Below, piece by piece: positions 44,585 through 53,381 of a stretch of DNA of 64,000 nt (the stretch's first letter is position 1; every line of letters begins with the position of its first letter). The stretch covers positions 1-64,000 of the forward strand of contig CAIMVM010000140.1 of the NCBI GenBank assembly GCA_903844895.1. Reading direction: 5' to 3'. Origin of the DNA: an uncultured Pseudomonadota bacterium (GTDB lineage Bacteria; Bdellovibrionota_B; Oligoflexia; Oligoflexales; CAIMVM01). The notes beneath the pieces are model-generated. The model did no database searches and was not told the origin of the DNA. It was given only the letters and a program-made list of their open reading frames with translations. The translations under genes and the position numbers were made by a program.

Positions 44585-45502
44585 TTGAAAATATTCACGC
44601 TAATGACAATTTGGGCTATTTCAAATGCTGTTCATGCTGCCTGCCTTAGCGAAACTTCCGGCCCTATAGTCTTGCAAGTCGCAAACTGTGCTCAACTAGA
44701 ACCTAAAGAGGGTTCCGCCAGCTTTAAATCTTTACCAGACTGGGTTCAAAACCTACCACCAAACCTTAAGGCCAATATTCTAGAGAGTCACAGAGGTCTC
44801 CTTTTAGATGGAAAAGTGACTGACTCTTCTGCGGTAACCACCAATGATCGTACGACAAAATTTGCCTTAAAAGGCCAAACTGTTAAAGTCTTCTTACATG
44901 CCACATTTAAAATGTCATGCGACTCTTTGAAGTCAAAGCTCGTATCTGGAGTCTTTGGTGAGTCTTGTTGTGATGGAGGCAGCAATGCACCCTGTCTTTG
45001 GTCCACCCCCTACTACCTTAAAGCGCCCAAAATTGCGTCGAATCATGAGGTACAAAGATCAGCAACAAGCCCTGACACGCAATGGGAAAAAAATGTCGCC
45101 TTAAACTATAAGAACAGAAAATATCAAAAAATCGTTGATCTCATCTATCCGAAGTGGACTGAATACAGAAATGATGTTGAGATGATTTGGTATCTAACCC
45201 AATCCCTGAAAAAAAGAGATCAATGCCGGGAAGCCATACCCATCCTTGAAGACATTAACGATCAGTACAACAAACAAAGCCTATCTTTGCAGCACGAGAA
45301 AAAAATAGTAGATTCTGTATACCTACTTACACGATGCTACGCTAAAACTGGAAAACCCGAAGAAGCCATAGCCATCCTCGAAGGGATGAGACTCAATCAA
45401 AAGCTTTATGGGAGTCAAATTCGTGATTCGCGCCGAAATCCGGATTTTAAGCCTTTGCGGGCTAACAAGTCATTTCAAGCATATTTAAATAGAATTAAGT
45501 AA
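44585..45502 (+). CDS. Exported TPR-containing protein
   Basis: This 305-residue protein has a signal peptide ending near HAACLSE, several cysteines in the first half (including CDSLK and CCDGG), and TPR-like helices in the last 130 residues. The TTG start is tentative, because the nearest purine-rich sequence is AAGGGA at longer spacing and an ATG lies six codons further in. No domain is recognised in the N-terminal half. It converges on rdgB. Confidence 0.5.
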   Translation: MKIFTLMTIWAISNAVHAACLSETSGPIVLQVANCAQLEPKEGSASFKSLPDWVQNLPPNLKANILESHRGLLLDGKVTDSSAVTTNDRTTKFALKGQTVKVFLHATFKMSCDSLKSKLVSGVFGESCCDGGSNAPCLWSTPYYLKAPKIASNHEVQRSATSPDTQWEKNVALNYKNRKYQKIVDLIYPKWTEYRNDVEMIWYLTQSLKKRDQCREAIPILEDINDQYNKQSLSLQHEKKIVDSVYLLTRCYAKTGKPEEAIAILEGMRLNQKLYGSQIRDSRRNPDFKPLRANKSFQAYLNRIK

Positions 45503-45509
45503 GCAAAAA

Positions 45510-46118
45510 TCACTTGCTCTGAATAAGCCAAGCTTTAAGAGCGGCAAAAGCCCTGGCCCGATGACTGATGGAATTCTTTATAGCTATCGGCAACTCAGCA
45601 AACGTTTGGCTGTGGCCTGTCGGTATAAATATAGGATCATAGCCAAAGCCAAGAACGCCAGCACCCTCTCGAATGAGACTGCCATCACATTGGCCATAGA
45701 AAACACTTTCCCCTAGGTGAGGGATCTTCAAGATCAAACAACAGCGGAAACAGGCGCTTCTATTGTCTATTCTTTCCATATCCTGAAGTAGGCGCCTTGT
45801 ATTTTGTCTATCATTGCCTTCCTGCCCGCCGTAGCTAGAAGAATGAACACCTGGAGCGCCCCCTAATGCTTCAACACAAATACCTGAATCATCTGCCAAA
45901 ATCCAGCTACCTGGAAAAGACTTCGAAGCCTTGGAAGAAACTGCCTGGATTTTTATGCGAGCATTTTCCTCAAATGTGGTGCCTGTCTCATTCCAGGTCA
46001 AATCAGGATCAACGTCTAGCGCCGTCAAAATCCGGACCTCGCTGCCGAAAATATGTTCAAACTCAATAGCCTTGTGTCTATTTCTAGTTGCCACTATGAT
46101 CTGAGCTGGTAACTCCAC
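45510..46118 (-). CDS. rdgB: Non-canonical purine NTP pyrophosphatase (RdgB/HAM1)
   Basis: This 202-residue enzyme hydrolyses ITP, dITP and XTP to their monophosphates, keeping deaminated purines out of DNA and RNA. The family signatures are IVATRNRHKAIEF at the N terminus, FEENARIKIQA, ILADDSGICVEALGGAPGVHS, the FGYDPIF segment and the C-terminal SISHRARAF. Length is normal. It is divergent from the bolA-like gene 48 bp away. Confidence 0.95.
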   Translation of the reverse strand: MELPAQIIVATRNRHKAIEFEHIFGSEVRILTALDVDPDLTWNETGTTFEENARIKIQAVSSKASKSFPGSWILADDSGICVEALGGAPGVHSSSYGGQEGNDRQNTRRLLQDMERIDNRSACFRCCLILKIPHLGESVFYGQCDGSLIREGAGVLGFGYDPIFIPTGHSQTFAELPIAIKNSISHRARAFAALKAWLIQSK

Positions 46119-46166
46119 TTAATTTACCTCCTGGTATCCAATGGTATTAGCATAAAGGATCGACCA

Positions 46167-46394
46167 ATGAATCCTGAAAGTATTGAAAATAAATTAAAAG
46201 AAGCCTTTCCTTCTTGCTCTGTAAAAGCCCAAGACCTTACAGGCGGAGGAGACCACTGGTCTGTAACCATCTCCGCTAAAGAATTCCAAGGTAAAACTAT
46301 GGTTGAGCAGCATCGCATGGTATACAGGGCATTAGGCGACTGGATGAAGAAAGAAATTCATGCTTTGGCACTTAATACATCTGAAAAGAACTAG
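46167..46394 (+). CDS. BolA-family protein
   Basis: This 75-residue protein belongs to the BolA/IbaG family, small partners of monothiol glutaredoxins in iron-sulfur cluster handling. The pattern SIENKLKEAFPSCSVKAQDLT, then DHWSVTISAKEFQGKTMVEQHRMVY, then HALALNT shows the class II-type fold with the conserved His in the last segment. Length is typical. It lies divergently from rdgB. Confidence 0.85.
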   Translation: MNPESIENKLKEAFPSCSVKAQDLTGGGDHWSVTISAKEFQGKTMVEQHRMVYRALGDWMKKEIHALALNTSEKN

Positions 46395-46412
46395 ATAACA
46401 AATGTTTCATTT

Positions 46413-46985
46413 TTAATGAGCATTTTTATAGGTTGTGGCTTTCATGCAGAGAAATCCGCCAGCAGCTGATTTCTGGCATAGAAAGCTTTTATCGTCCACA
46501 TCTTCTAAGTTCACCCCAGAAATGTGCTGATCCTTTAGGAATTTTTTGCTTAACCTTACCCATTGGTTCCCATTGCAAAAATAGGCTCTTTTTTCTTTGG
46601 CATTAAACCCCATCTCACCCTCATTTTGAGAAGAGCATGCCCTCGCCAAAAAGGCAGGCTTTTCCTTATACTCCGACTTATTCGCCGAGGGATGGGTTTT
46701 GGCGGTAGACGGCTCACTAGATACTACTTCATGGGCTGAGCTAGGATCCGAAGCTTCGGACTTCTCTGCCGAAGCGGAGTCCAAACCATGAGATTCAGAG
46801 GCTTCCGCCCGAACCTCCTGAGCCTCGAAGGGAACCGGCTCAATTTGACGTGTCGGAGCTTTTAAAGCAGCCAAATCAACTTCAGAAGCTATTTTTGAAG
46901 CCTCATTGTTCGCAGGCTCATTTCTTTCACAGCCCAACAGCGCAAGAAAGACCAACGCCACGAGTTTTTGGTTTTTAGCTATCAT
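46413..46985 (-). CDS. Predicted lipoprotein with cysteine-rich C-terminal region
   Basis: This 190-residue protein has a signal peptide ending in the lipobox LLGC. Then comes a low-complexity Ser/Glu/Ala linker to about residue 110 and a compact C-terminal domain with four cysteines. Segments such as YFCNGNQWVRL and GGFLCMKAT recall the short Cys-rich domain of surface or host-contact proteins, but I cannot name a family. AGAGG lies six bases before the chosen ATG; an ATG one codon upstream, and a longer frame with 12 more residues, are less likely. Confidence 0.55.
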   Translation of the reverse strand: MIAKNQKLVALVFLALLGCERNEPANNEASKIASEVDLAALKAPTRQIEPVPFEAQEVRAEASESHGLDSASAEKSEASDPSSAHEVVSSEPSTAKTHPSANKSEYKEKPAFLARACSSQNEGEMGFNAKEKRAYFCNGNQWVRLSKKFLKDQHISGVNLEDVDDKSFLCQKSAAGGFLCMKATTYKNAH

Positions 46986-47021
46986 CATTGACCTCTTACA
47001 AAAGTACATTCGAAGGCTCAA

Positions 47022-47332
47022 TCGGATAGAATCGCCAAAAATTTAATTTCAGGACTAACTAAGAAAAAAAACCTTGTATATTCTTCAAGTTTGGCGGAAG
47101 TGCAAATTCGCCAGTAGTGTCATTGAGCCTCTACTTCAGGATAGACAAATCCATTGCTGCCCGCCTAAGAAAAGGGAAAGGGACTAGGAAAAGGACTACG
47201 AAAAAAAACCAGACAACCCAACAAAGCTACAACCGGCTATTATTGCTGCTTTTTCAATATTATTTTTAAATTCCACCAAACTCCAGCCGATGAACCCCCT
47301 GTACCTGGCTCAAAGAACTAGGAGAATCGAGG
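47022..47332. other. Divergent intergenic region
   Basis: This gap lies between the minus-strand lipoprotein and the plus-strand secretin N0-like gene and must hold both promoters. It is AT-rich with several A runs. I see no gene or clear structured element. Confidence 0.4.
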
Positions 47333-47677
47333 ATGTCCCAACGTAGTATCGAAAAAATTTTAACACCACCGGCCGAGGAAAAAATCGAGGCGGAAGGAAC
47401 TACTTCATTAGAAGAACCCTCAGTGTCAATGGACTTTCCACGCCCCACAAAGCTGACAGATATTATTACAGCAATTTCAAAATGGCAAAAATATACTATG
47501 ATTATGGAGCCGAAATTAGAGAGAACAGTACAAATATTCTCACCAGCGCCTTTAACTAAAGACGATGCATTTAAAGTCTTCTTAGCCGCACTTCAAACCG
47601 TTGGACTTAGAGCTATTTTTATGGGTCCTAATACCTTAAAAATTTCTGAGCAGTCAGGTTCAAAAAGGCAAGTATAA
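47333..47677 (+). CDS. Stand-alone secretin N0-like domain protein
   Basis: This 114-residue protein matches the N0 domain of the type II secretion secretin GspD. It has PTKLTDIITAISKWQKYT, then QIFSPAPLTKDDAFKVFLAA, then LQTVGLRAIFMGPNTLKI. In secretins this domain sits in the periplasm and contacts the inner-membrane assembly. Here there is no signal peptide, no membrane helix and no downstream secretin channel; the first 35 residues are a short acidic tail. It may therefore be cytoplasmic. AGGAG precedes the ATG. A response-regulator gene follows after 87 bp. Confidence 0.65.
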   Translation: MSQRSIEKILTPPAEEKIEAEGTTSLEEPSVSMDFPRPTKLTDIITAISKWQKYTMIMEPKLERTVQIFSPAPLTKDDAFKVFLAALQTVGLRAIFMGPNTLKISEQSGSKRQV

Positions 47678-47764
47678 AGTCAAAATGCGGTATAAAACTT
47701 TTGATAGCAGAAACCGTCTCCAAATGCAAAAGTACTTTCCGATCTTTGGGGATTTAAGGAGCAT

Positions 47765-48496
47765 ATGGATCCAAAACCTGTCATTCTAATTGTTGACGAC
47801 GAACCAGCCATTAGCGAGCTCATAAACTATGAGTTTTCCTCTCGCTCTTTTGAAGTGCTTCAAGCAACAAATTCTAGTGAAGCGCTTGAACTATTTCACA
47901 AAAAAAGACCCCATGCCATTATTTGTGATCTGAATCTCCCTGGACACTCGGGAGAGCATCTCCTCAAAGAAGTGAAACAAGACGCCCCTAACCTACCCTT
48001 TATTTTCATAACGGGCGACTCTGTTTTTTCGCTACTTGACGCCTATCGTTGCGGCGCTGACGACCTATTTTTGAAGCCCTTCAAAAGGGCCGACATATCT
48101 AATAGTGTGATAAGAATGCTTGAAAGATTTCGCCCTCCTAAAAGCGAAGTCCATAAGTTCGACAATTTTAAAGTTTTTACTTTGCAGTTAAGTAATGAAA
48201 GCTCTCTTTTTGAAAATTCCAACTTGCTAGTGGGCCGACTTGGCATTTACGTTTTTTCTGACGACGAGCTCCCCCAAGTTAAAGACACGATAGCCTTGGA
48301 ACTGAAAAGCCCAGATGGACAACTGGCAATACTAACTGGTTGTGTTAGGTTTATATATTCAAAAAACCATAGGGGATACGGATTAGAAATCTATGATGCA
48401 AGTGGGGTTAAATCTACTGAAATAAAAACATTCTTGAGCAATTCAAAAACTTTTTGTGCCTTGCCCCTACCAGATTCTAAACTAGAAAAACCATAA
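47765..48496 (+). CDS. Response regulator with C-terminal PilZ-like domain
   Basis: This 243-residue protein has an intact receiver domain: acidic pair D11 and D12, phospho-acceptor D55, T83 and K104 are all present. Residues 125-243 look like a PilZ-type domain, with a segment LVGRLGIYVFSDDEL and GYGLEIYDAS. PilZ domains often bind cyclic di-GMP, but I do not see an intact RxxxR motif, so binding is uncertain. AAGGAG precedes the ATG. The receiver suggests control by a histidine kinase outside the window or by the nearby HPt protein. Confidence 0.75.
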   Translation: MDPKPVILIVDDEPAISELINYEFSSRSFEVLQATNSSEALELFHKKRPHAIICDLNLPGHSGEHLLKEVKQDAPNLPFIFITGDSVFSLLDAYRCGADDLFLKPFKRADISNSVIRMLERFRPPKSEVHKFDNFKVFTLQLSNESSLFENSNLLVGRLGIYVFSDDELPQVKDTIALELKSPDGQLAILTGCVRFIYSKNHRGYGLEIYDASGVKSTEIKTFLSNSKTFCALPLPDSKLEKP

Positions 48497-48672
48497 ACCA
48501 AAATAAAGCGAAGTGTTTCTACAGCAAGCCCGCATTCCTAAATACGTCAAAAGACCCCTTCTCTGTTTGAAACGAAAACTACACCAAGCTCTCCAAAAAA
48601 CAGGAAATACAAAAAACAGGCAATAATATCCCGTCCTACTGCTTTTGCATAAGGAGGCAGCTGATGTTAAGC

Positions 48673-49047
48673 CTAGGGCTCTCCGTAGTACTTTCGTGAC
48701 TCCTGTAAGAGCAAGAGCATTTCGTTCCTTGCAATTGCAATCAATAAACCAAGTTTCTCTAGGTCCTCTTTTCGGATCAAACTCGAAGATAAACTCATGC
48801 CTTGGCAATGTGCCTGTACTTGTCTAGAGCCAAGGGTTGCAGCAAAGCCAGCAAACTTGTGCAAATCATTAAAAAAACCAACAAAGTCTTTCAATTCAGC
48901 CTGTCTATTTAAACTCTCTAAAACTGTCGGAGTAGAATCTACAAAACGGCCGATTTGTCTTTCTAAAAAGCGCGGAGTTTGCAAAGGGCCAAGTGACAGA
49001 ATATCGTCAATAACGGCCTGATCGAGCTCCACACACCTAAATTTCAC
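48673..49047 (-). CDS. HPt-like histidine phosphotransfer protein
   Basis: This 124-residue helical protein resembles HPt domains of phosphorelays. The segment DLHKFAGFAATLGSRQVQAH contains the expected histidine (H63) in the LHKxxGxAxxLG context, followed by a second helix with a conserved-type CQG. The GTG start has a G-rich stretch seven bases upstream. It is transcribed against the response-regulator gene, which has an intact receiver, and so could phosphorylate it; this pairing is an inference from position. Confidence 0.65.
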   Translation of the reverse strand: MKFRCVELDQAVIDDILSLGPLQTPRFLERQIGRFVDSTPTVLESLNRQAELKDFVGFFNDLHKFAGFAATLGSRQVQAHCQGMSLSSSLIRKEDLEKLGLLIAIARNEMLLLLQESRKYYGEP

Positions 49048-49606
49048 GCCTTAACCCCCAAAAAAGTGGCTGACTTCGGTCTCATCGGAATTTAGACCTT
49101 CCTTGAAAAAAATGACCCTTAAGTATTCTCATCACATCCAAGTCTAGTCACCGCTAAAACATTTTAAACATAGATGTCCACTACAAAAAAACAAATCTTG
49201 GAAAATAATGGCCCGATAGCGACTTAATCTCTGAGATTCAGCTCAATAGAATAGCCCGTTATCTAGAACTCAAAAGTTAAAAGCTAAAAGCTAAAAGTTA
49301 AAAGTTAAAAGTTAAACCACAACCCGTTTTTAGCAATAAATCCAAGAAAAATCTGAAACTAAATCCTCTCAGATAGAATACCACAAAATTAAGTCAAATC
49401 AGAAAGCTACCTCTAAAATGCGGGGCTGAAGAAGGATTCTAAGAAATACTGGACCGTGACCCAGAACCTATGATGCCACTAAGAAAAAGGGGGACTGAAA
49501 AGCATAATTTCAAATTAAATTAAATACTTAAGCTATTCGCCATGCACCTTAGCTTAACTCATCCAAGCCTTTGCCGATACCTATAGAAACTTATCTCGGA
49601 TCTGAC
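49048..49606. other. Divergent intergenic region upstream of the TPR gene
   Basis: The region holds the heptamer repeat at 49276-49316 and the promoters for the HPt gene and the TPR gene. I see no other open frame with a good start signal and no clear terminator. Confidence 0.4.
49276..49316. repeat. Tandem repeat, 7-bp unit
   Basis: GTTAAAA or GCTAAAA units recur about six times in phase from 49276 to 49316. It resembles the octamer repeat at 18652 in character but not in sequence or unit length. Confidence 0.9.
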
Positions 49607-50800
49607 ATGGCTTGGAAAATTTTAATTGCAGACTTTATGAAAGACCCAGAAATGGATCCTTTCTATGAAGAATTGCTAGCATTTGATTCCGAGGTCGTTT
49701 TTTCTGTTTCGCACTCAGTTGATGACTTTTCTGTCCATATGGGATCCACCGAACTTGTGGCCCTTGTTGTAGTTGCGAAAGATTTCACTCCTGAAGTCGA
49801 AATAGCCTACCGACAGTACCAACAACTTATAGGCTGTCTTCCAGACTTCTTGGCTCTTATCTGTGATGAACCCAATCCTCGCTTTATGGTAAGCGTATTT
49901 GAATTTGGGGTCGAAAATATTTTGAAAAAAGATCAATGCGTTGTAAAACTGAAAGCCCTTGCAGAGAAAGTAAAAATCACTCTTGCTGACCCAACTACTC
50001 CTGAGCATCATGCGATAAAGCTTGCTGTCGGCATGAAAACTTCCAATCAGTCCCTCATAGCAGAAGCTGGGAATGCTATGCGATCTATAGCTGGCGAAGA
50101 CTATCGCGCCGCCTATTTTGCTGGACGCGCGCTAGAGGCCCAAGGAGTTTATGCGGAAGCTGAGTCTGCCTATAGGCAGGCATATAGTATTAATAAGATG
50201 TTTAGGCCAGGAAGTTCGAGCTTGGCTGAAACTTTAATGGTAACCGGAAAAATTAACGAAGCTGTGACTTTGTTAGAAAAACTAGAAAAATCAAACCCGA
50301 GAGATATTGCCAGAAAGTCTGCCCTTATTGCAGCTTATACTGAGCAGGGTCAACCTGAAAAAGCGGCCAAAGCACTTGCCGAAGCCACGGCAATCAACCC
50401 AGAACATCCCAAACTCATAGAAGCCAAAGTGAACGTCATGTTATCCGAGGGAAAGTTAGCAGAAGCATTCCATCTAATCCCAAAAATGGAAAATGCAGGG
50501 ATTCTGTTTGCGAGTCGTTTGAATGACATGGGCATTCAACTCTCAAAGTCTGGAAAAGCCAAGCATGCTCTAGCTTTATACAACAAAGCACACAAAATTG
50601 TTAGAACAGATCTTAAATATAAACTCAGCATGAATTGCGCACTCGCTTGTCGTCGCCTAGAAGACTTCGAAATGGCTCTTAAATATCTCGCGAGATGCAA
50701 AAAAGAATTTGGTAGGTCCTATGACAAATTAGATCAGCTTATTGTAGCTACAAAAGGCGCCCTTGAAATGAAGGCGAAAAGTTCCAACGAAGCGTCCTGA
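49607..50800 (+). CDS. TPR protein with degenerate receiver-like N-terminal domain
   Basis: This 397-residue protein has an N-terminal domain of about 120 residues that folds like a receiver (MAWKILIADFMKDPE at the start). The phospho-acceptor position at the end of the third strand reads VVVAKDF, without the expected aspartate, so it is probably a pseudo-receiver. The rest consists of TPR repeats from about residue 155 to 380. It probably works as a protein-interaction scaffold in the signalling cluster. The ATG at 49607 is preferred to a TTG 12 codons upstream. The next gene starts 41 bp downstream and is likely co-transcribed. Confidence 0.65.
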   Translation: MAWKILIADFMKDPEMDPFYEELLAFDSEVVFSVSHSVDDFSVHMGSTELVALVVVAKDFTPEVEIAYRQYQQLIGCLPDFLALICDEPNPRFMVSVFEFGVENILKKDQCVVKLKALAEKVKITLADPTTPEHHAIKLAVGMKTSNQSLIAEAGNAMRSIAGEDYRAAYFAGRALEAQGVYAEAESAYRQAYSINKMFRPGSSSLAETLMVTGKINEAVTLLEKLEKSNPRDIARKSALIAAYTEQGQPEKAAKALAEATAINPEHPKLIEAKVNVMLSEGKLAEAFHLIPKMENAGILFASRLNDMGIQLSKSGKAKHALALYNKAHKIVRTDLKYKLSMNCALACRRLEDFEMALKYLARCKKEFGRSYDKLDQLIVATKGALEMKAKSSNEAS

Positions 50801-50841
50801 CCGAGCGAGTTTTAACTCTAATAGAAGGCAACGAAGGCACT

Positions 50842-52254
50842 ATGACTACTATAGCAAAAGGATTGATTCAACATACAGTGGTAATTCTAGTGGCGAAAAA
50901 AGAGCGCGCTATTACCATGGAAGCTTTGCTGAGCAAAATATCTTGCCGCGTGATTACGACATTATCTCTATATGACGCCCTCAAGACGATTAGTCAGGAA
51001 ATGCCTCACCTTGTCATTGCTGATTCTGAATTGCCAGATGGTTCAGCCGCCAACTTGTATGATCGTCTTGAGGCCCACCCTATTCTTAAAAAAATACCGA
51101 TACTAGTTACCATATTGAAAAAGACGAAAGAAGAACTTCAGGCAATTTCAAAGAGAAAATTTGCTGGCTTCTTTTTGGGTATACCAGAACCAAAGCAGTT
51201 TCTAGTCAAGACACTTGAGATTCTTTCCAACACAAAAACCTCACCTTTTTTTCTAGATTTGGATTCAACCGAGGCCGATGCAAGACTAAATGTTTCCTTC
51301 TCAGGCCGGGTCATCGGGAGAACTGAAGACCAACTTATGATTCGCTCCGGAGCTGATGTAGATGCAAACGCATCTCTAGTATGCGTTCCCTCTGATGTGA
51401 AGTATTCTCCGATCCTCGTGAAAAGTGGAAACAATATGAAAGATGACGAGGGAATCATCAATACCTTTCCCATCGGAAAAGTAGCTGGAAAAGGGCGCCT
51501 TTGGGTAGATAAAATGCCCTCACTCAAAACCGCAGCTTCAAGCGCACAAAAGCGCACTCTACTTTACTATGATCCGAGTATTGAAAGAGCTGTCCAATTG
51601 GCTGAAGTTCTAAAAGGATTCGAAATTGAGTTGAATCATGCGCAAACCTTAAATCGCGCCGCCTCTGCACTGAAATCTAAGCCCGACTCACTAGGCTGTA
51701 TTTTTCTCTATGAGCTCATGAACGATGCTTCATCGATTGAATGGAAGAAAATCTATGACACATCGCCTCAAGGCACAAGGCCTCCTATGATTATTGGAAC
51801 AACTTCGCTCAATAGCCGCTCGTCAGCGGAAACAAAGTATATCCAGAAGCCATTTGGGTTAGGACCGCTTATTGAGACTCTAGAATCCTGCTTTGAGCGC
51901 GCTGAAGATGTGACTAATGAAGTAAATAAGTCAGGATACGCAGGCATCGACGTCCAGTATCAGGCGCCTGGAAAGCTCATTTGTCTAGACGAAATAGGAG
52001 GCGTATTTCAAGTCAAGTTCCCCCTAGTCCCCGGCTCTAAAGTCAAGCTCAATCATGCTCTCTTTAAACTTATACCGAATGATTTTGATGAGGTACTAGT
52101 CGCCAATATAGTCAAAGAGCCTAATATGGTGGATACGTGGCAGATCCGCTTTGAAGCACTCAAAGCAGGAACCTCAAAAACCAAACACTGGGAAAAAATC
52201 TCTAAAGCATGGGACCTCTATATAAAAACCAATCAGGCGTCTGAAGCAAGCTAA
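50842..52254 (+). CDS. Double receiver-like protein with interspersed PilZ-like segments
   Basis: This 470-residue protein appears to have two receiver-like domains. In the first, D61 in VIADSELPDG fits the phospho-acceptor, but the acidic pair is replaced by KKE near residue 20. The second starts LLYYDPSIERA near residue 238 and carries YIQKPFG with the conserved Lys, but its acceptor position reads FLYELMN. Each is followed by a region of about 100 residues with beta-rich, PilZ-like features. It is therefore probably a mostly non-phosphorylated regulator. It follows the TPR gene by 41 bp. Confidence 0.6.
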   Translation: MTTIAKGLIQHTVVILVAKKERAITMEALLSKISCRVITTLSLYDALKTISQEMPHLVIADSELPDGSAANLYDRLEAHPILKKIPILVTILKKTKEELQAISKRKFAGFFLGIPEPKQFLVKTLEILSNTKTSPFFLDLDSTEADARLNVSFSGRVIGRTEDQLMIRSGADVDANASLVCVPSDVKYSPILVKSGNNMKDDEGIINTFPIGKVAGKGRLWVDKMPSLKTAASSAQKRTLLYYDPSIERAVQLAEVLKGFEIELNHAQTLNRAASALKSKPDSLGCIFLYELMNDASSIEWKKIYDTSPQGTRPPMIIGTTSLNSRSSAETKYIQKPFGLGPLIETLESCFERAEDVTNEVNKSGYAGIDVQYQAPGKLICLDEIGGVFQVKFPLVPGSKVKLNHALFKLIPNDFDEVLVANIVKEPNMVDTWQIRFEALKAGTSKTKHWEKISKAWDLYIKTNQASEAS

Positions 52255-52445
52255 ACCTAAACGCCATAGGTCTGATGTCGCATGTGAAGAACGTCTATTG
52301 TTTTTCTAAAATTGTGTGGGAATGTCCATCTGCGAGATTTTGTCCGTTAAAATGAGCTCTACTACTTCAAAGAAGCGTTAAAAGTTAGCCGTTAAAACGA
52401 GCACAAAGTTTCAAAGAAAAATGTATCCGAAAGACGAGCCATTCC

Positions 52446-53381
52446 TCAGTTTAAGTTTTTTAAATCTGGACATGAATCTTTTACTTTAGAATCTTCGTCT
52501 GATTCGCAGGTTTCCTTTAAGATCCGTAATATGTCACCCAAGTCAAAATTCTTGTCTTTAGACTCCCCGACAATTTTGACTAACTTTAATCCGAGTGGGC
52601 TAAAAGTCGGAAAACTCTCCTGACTTGGTTGCACACCATCAATGATTAAAGATTTATTCCCCAAAGTCAGAACTAGGGTCTGGTTTCCTAACTGATTTAC
52701 AACAGTCTCTATTCGTCCCTTGACGATTTCAGATGTTACATCAAAACTGCGACCTGACATATATTTACCCGCAATTCTAGTTCTTGCCTCAGCTGTTGGA
52801 TCACTACCCGCTCCTATTCGTTCGCCTGGGGCCTTGGGATCAAAGTCCCATCGATCATAAAAGCTAAATTTTCCTTCAATTACTATATTCTTGAAGGGGG
52901 GAGCCCCCGCGGGCTTAGCGGCAACTGACGGAATATACTTTAATACGCCGTTAAAGCGGATGGTGAAAACACCAAGCGTGCCACCTCCAGATATTGCCTG
53001 GATATCAAAGCTCTGCTCTTCAGACTCAAGAGGAACTGTTAAATCTACCACCGAGTTGGAGAAGCGAACAAGCCTAGCATAGCCCTCGGTATTCTTCTTC
53101 CAAGATGGCCTCGCATACAAGTCTGCCATTTCTTGAGCTGTAAGCTTTAGCTCTTTAGCTTTGCAGTTCATGTAATTTTTAAATAGATTTTTGGCAACAT
53201 AGTGTGCCGGTAGCGAAAGCCACAGATTTCTTTCTAAGGGAGTTTGAAAAGGCGGACAAATCTGAATAACGGTACCTTCGAGGCCGCTTTGAGCATCTTC
53301 TGAAATCCGACAAGAGGACGCAGCAATAGGCACAACCAGACCGACAATGAGTCTCTTTATGAAGCGGGGCAATAGCATCAT
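52446..53381 (-). CDS. Predicted lipoprotein
   Basis: This 311-residue protein has a signal peptide ending in ASSC (Cys near residue 24), then a mixed strand-rich body with cysteines at both ends. I recognise no domain. The ATG at 53381 follows GGAAGG at five bases; 21 extra upstream residues are unlikely. It is convergent with the upstream signalling cluster. Confidence 0.6.
   Translation of the reverse strand: MMLLPRFIKRLIVGLVVPIAASSCRISEDAQSGLEGTVIQICPPFQTPLERNLWLSLPAHYVAKNLFKNYMNCKAKELKLTAQEMADLYARPSWKKNTEGYARLVRFSNSVVDLTVPLESEEQSFDIQAISGGGTLGVFTIRFNGVLKYIPSVAAKPAGAPPFKNIVIEGKFSFYDRWDFDPKAPGERIGAGSDPTAEARTRIAGKYMSGRSFDVTSEIVKGRIETVVNQLGNQTLVLTLGNKSLIIDGVQPSQESFPTFSPLGLKLVKIVGESKDKNFDLGDILRILKETCESDEDSKVKDSCPDLKNLN

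Noticed and set aside
48482-48808. 108-codon minus-strand frame between the response regulator and HPt genes
   Set aside because: It overlaps the HPt gene in another frame, is Cys/Phe/Arg-rich and shows no start signal.
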